Of a DNA stretch of 13,322 nucleotides, positions 13,276 to 13,322 are shown piece by piece. The notes beneath the pieces are model-generated. The model saw only the letters and a list, made by a program, of their open reading frames with translations, did not search any database and was not told where the DNA came from. Numbering within the stretch: the stretch's first letter is position 1; every line of letters starts with the position of its first letter. Source of the stretch: Bacteroidales bacterium (GTDB taxonomy: Bacteria > Bacteroidota > Bacteroidia > Bacteroidales > B18-G4); the NCBI GenBank assembly GCA_030618905.1, contig JAUXCL010000052.1, positions 1 to 13,322 on the forward strand, read 5' to 3'. Made by a program: the position numbers and the translations under genes.

Positions 13276-13322
13276 AAAATCATATAAATTTTAAGGGCTA
13301 AAGGTAGGGATATTCTCGTCAC

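Overview
The window looks like chromosomal DNA from a member of the Bacteroidota, probably a Bacteroidales-type marine or sediment lineage. Three things support this. Two large secreted proteins end in type IX secretion system (T9SS) type A sorting domains, which are essentially confined to this phylum. Several start codons are preceded by exact matches to the Bacteroidota -7 promoter box TAnnTTTG, with no Shine-Dalgarno sequence. The two-component system resembles RprX/RprY of Bacteroides. The sequence is moderately AT-rich. No phage, insertion sequence, CRISPR array, tRNA or rRNA is visible.

Layout. (1) 16-3221, minus strand: a nucleotide-sugar operon read right to left as ugd (UDP-glucose to UDP-glucuronate), UDP-glucuronate decarboxylase (UDP-glucuronate to UDP-xylose) and rmlD (last step of dTDP-L-rhamnose synthesis). 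It continues off the left edge and implies a xylose/rhamnose-containing surface polysaccharide. (2) 3222-3860: a 640-bp gap with the ugd promoter and a strong plus-strand intrinsic terminator that has no recognisable gene in front of it. (3) 3861-8792, plus strand: two exported Asp-box (BNR) beta-propeller proteins with T9SS tails. They are separated by a structured region with overlapping hairpins, a terminator and a heptamer tandem repeat. (4) 8797-8885: an 89-bp imperfect inverted repeat built from heptad-like units. It lies between convergent genes and contains the stop codon of the next one. (5) 8885-9283, minus strand: a small exported DUF1573 protein. (6) 9284-9447: a divergent regulatory region with five phased 7-bp direct repeats (GTTAATG) in the style of a PhoB/OmpR operator. 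(7) 9448-11423, plus strand: a sensor kinase and its OmpR-family response regulator, overlapping by 4 bp. (8) 11413-13275, minus strand: a 620-residue GT-C fold membrane glycosyltransferase-like protein whose 3' end overlaps the response regulator gene by 11 bp.

Together these suggest a cell-envelope and surface region: activated sugars for glycans, a membrane glycosyltransferase, secreted propeller proteins, and a two-component system that probably autoregulates through the repeat array. The strongest non-coding observations are the GTTAATG array, the orphan terminator at 3595-3631, the mutually exclusive hairpins at 5807-5894 and the two heptad-repeat elements. I did not find a clearly novel multi-gene system; the protein-coding genes belong to known families.
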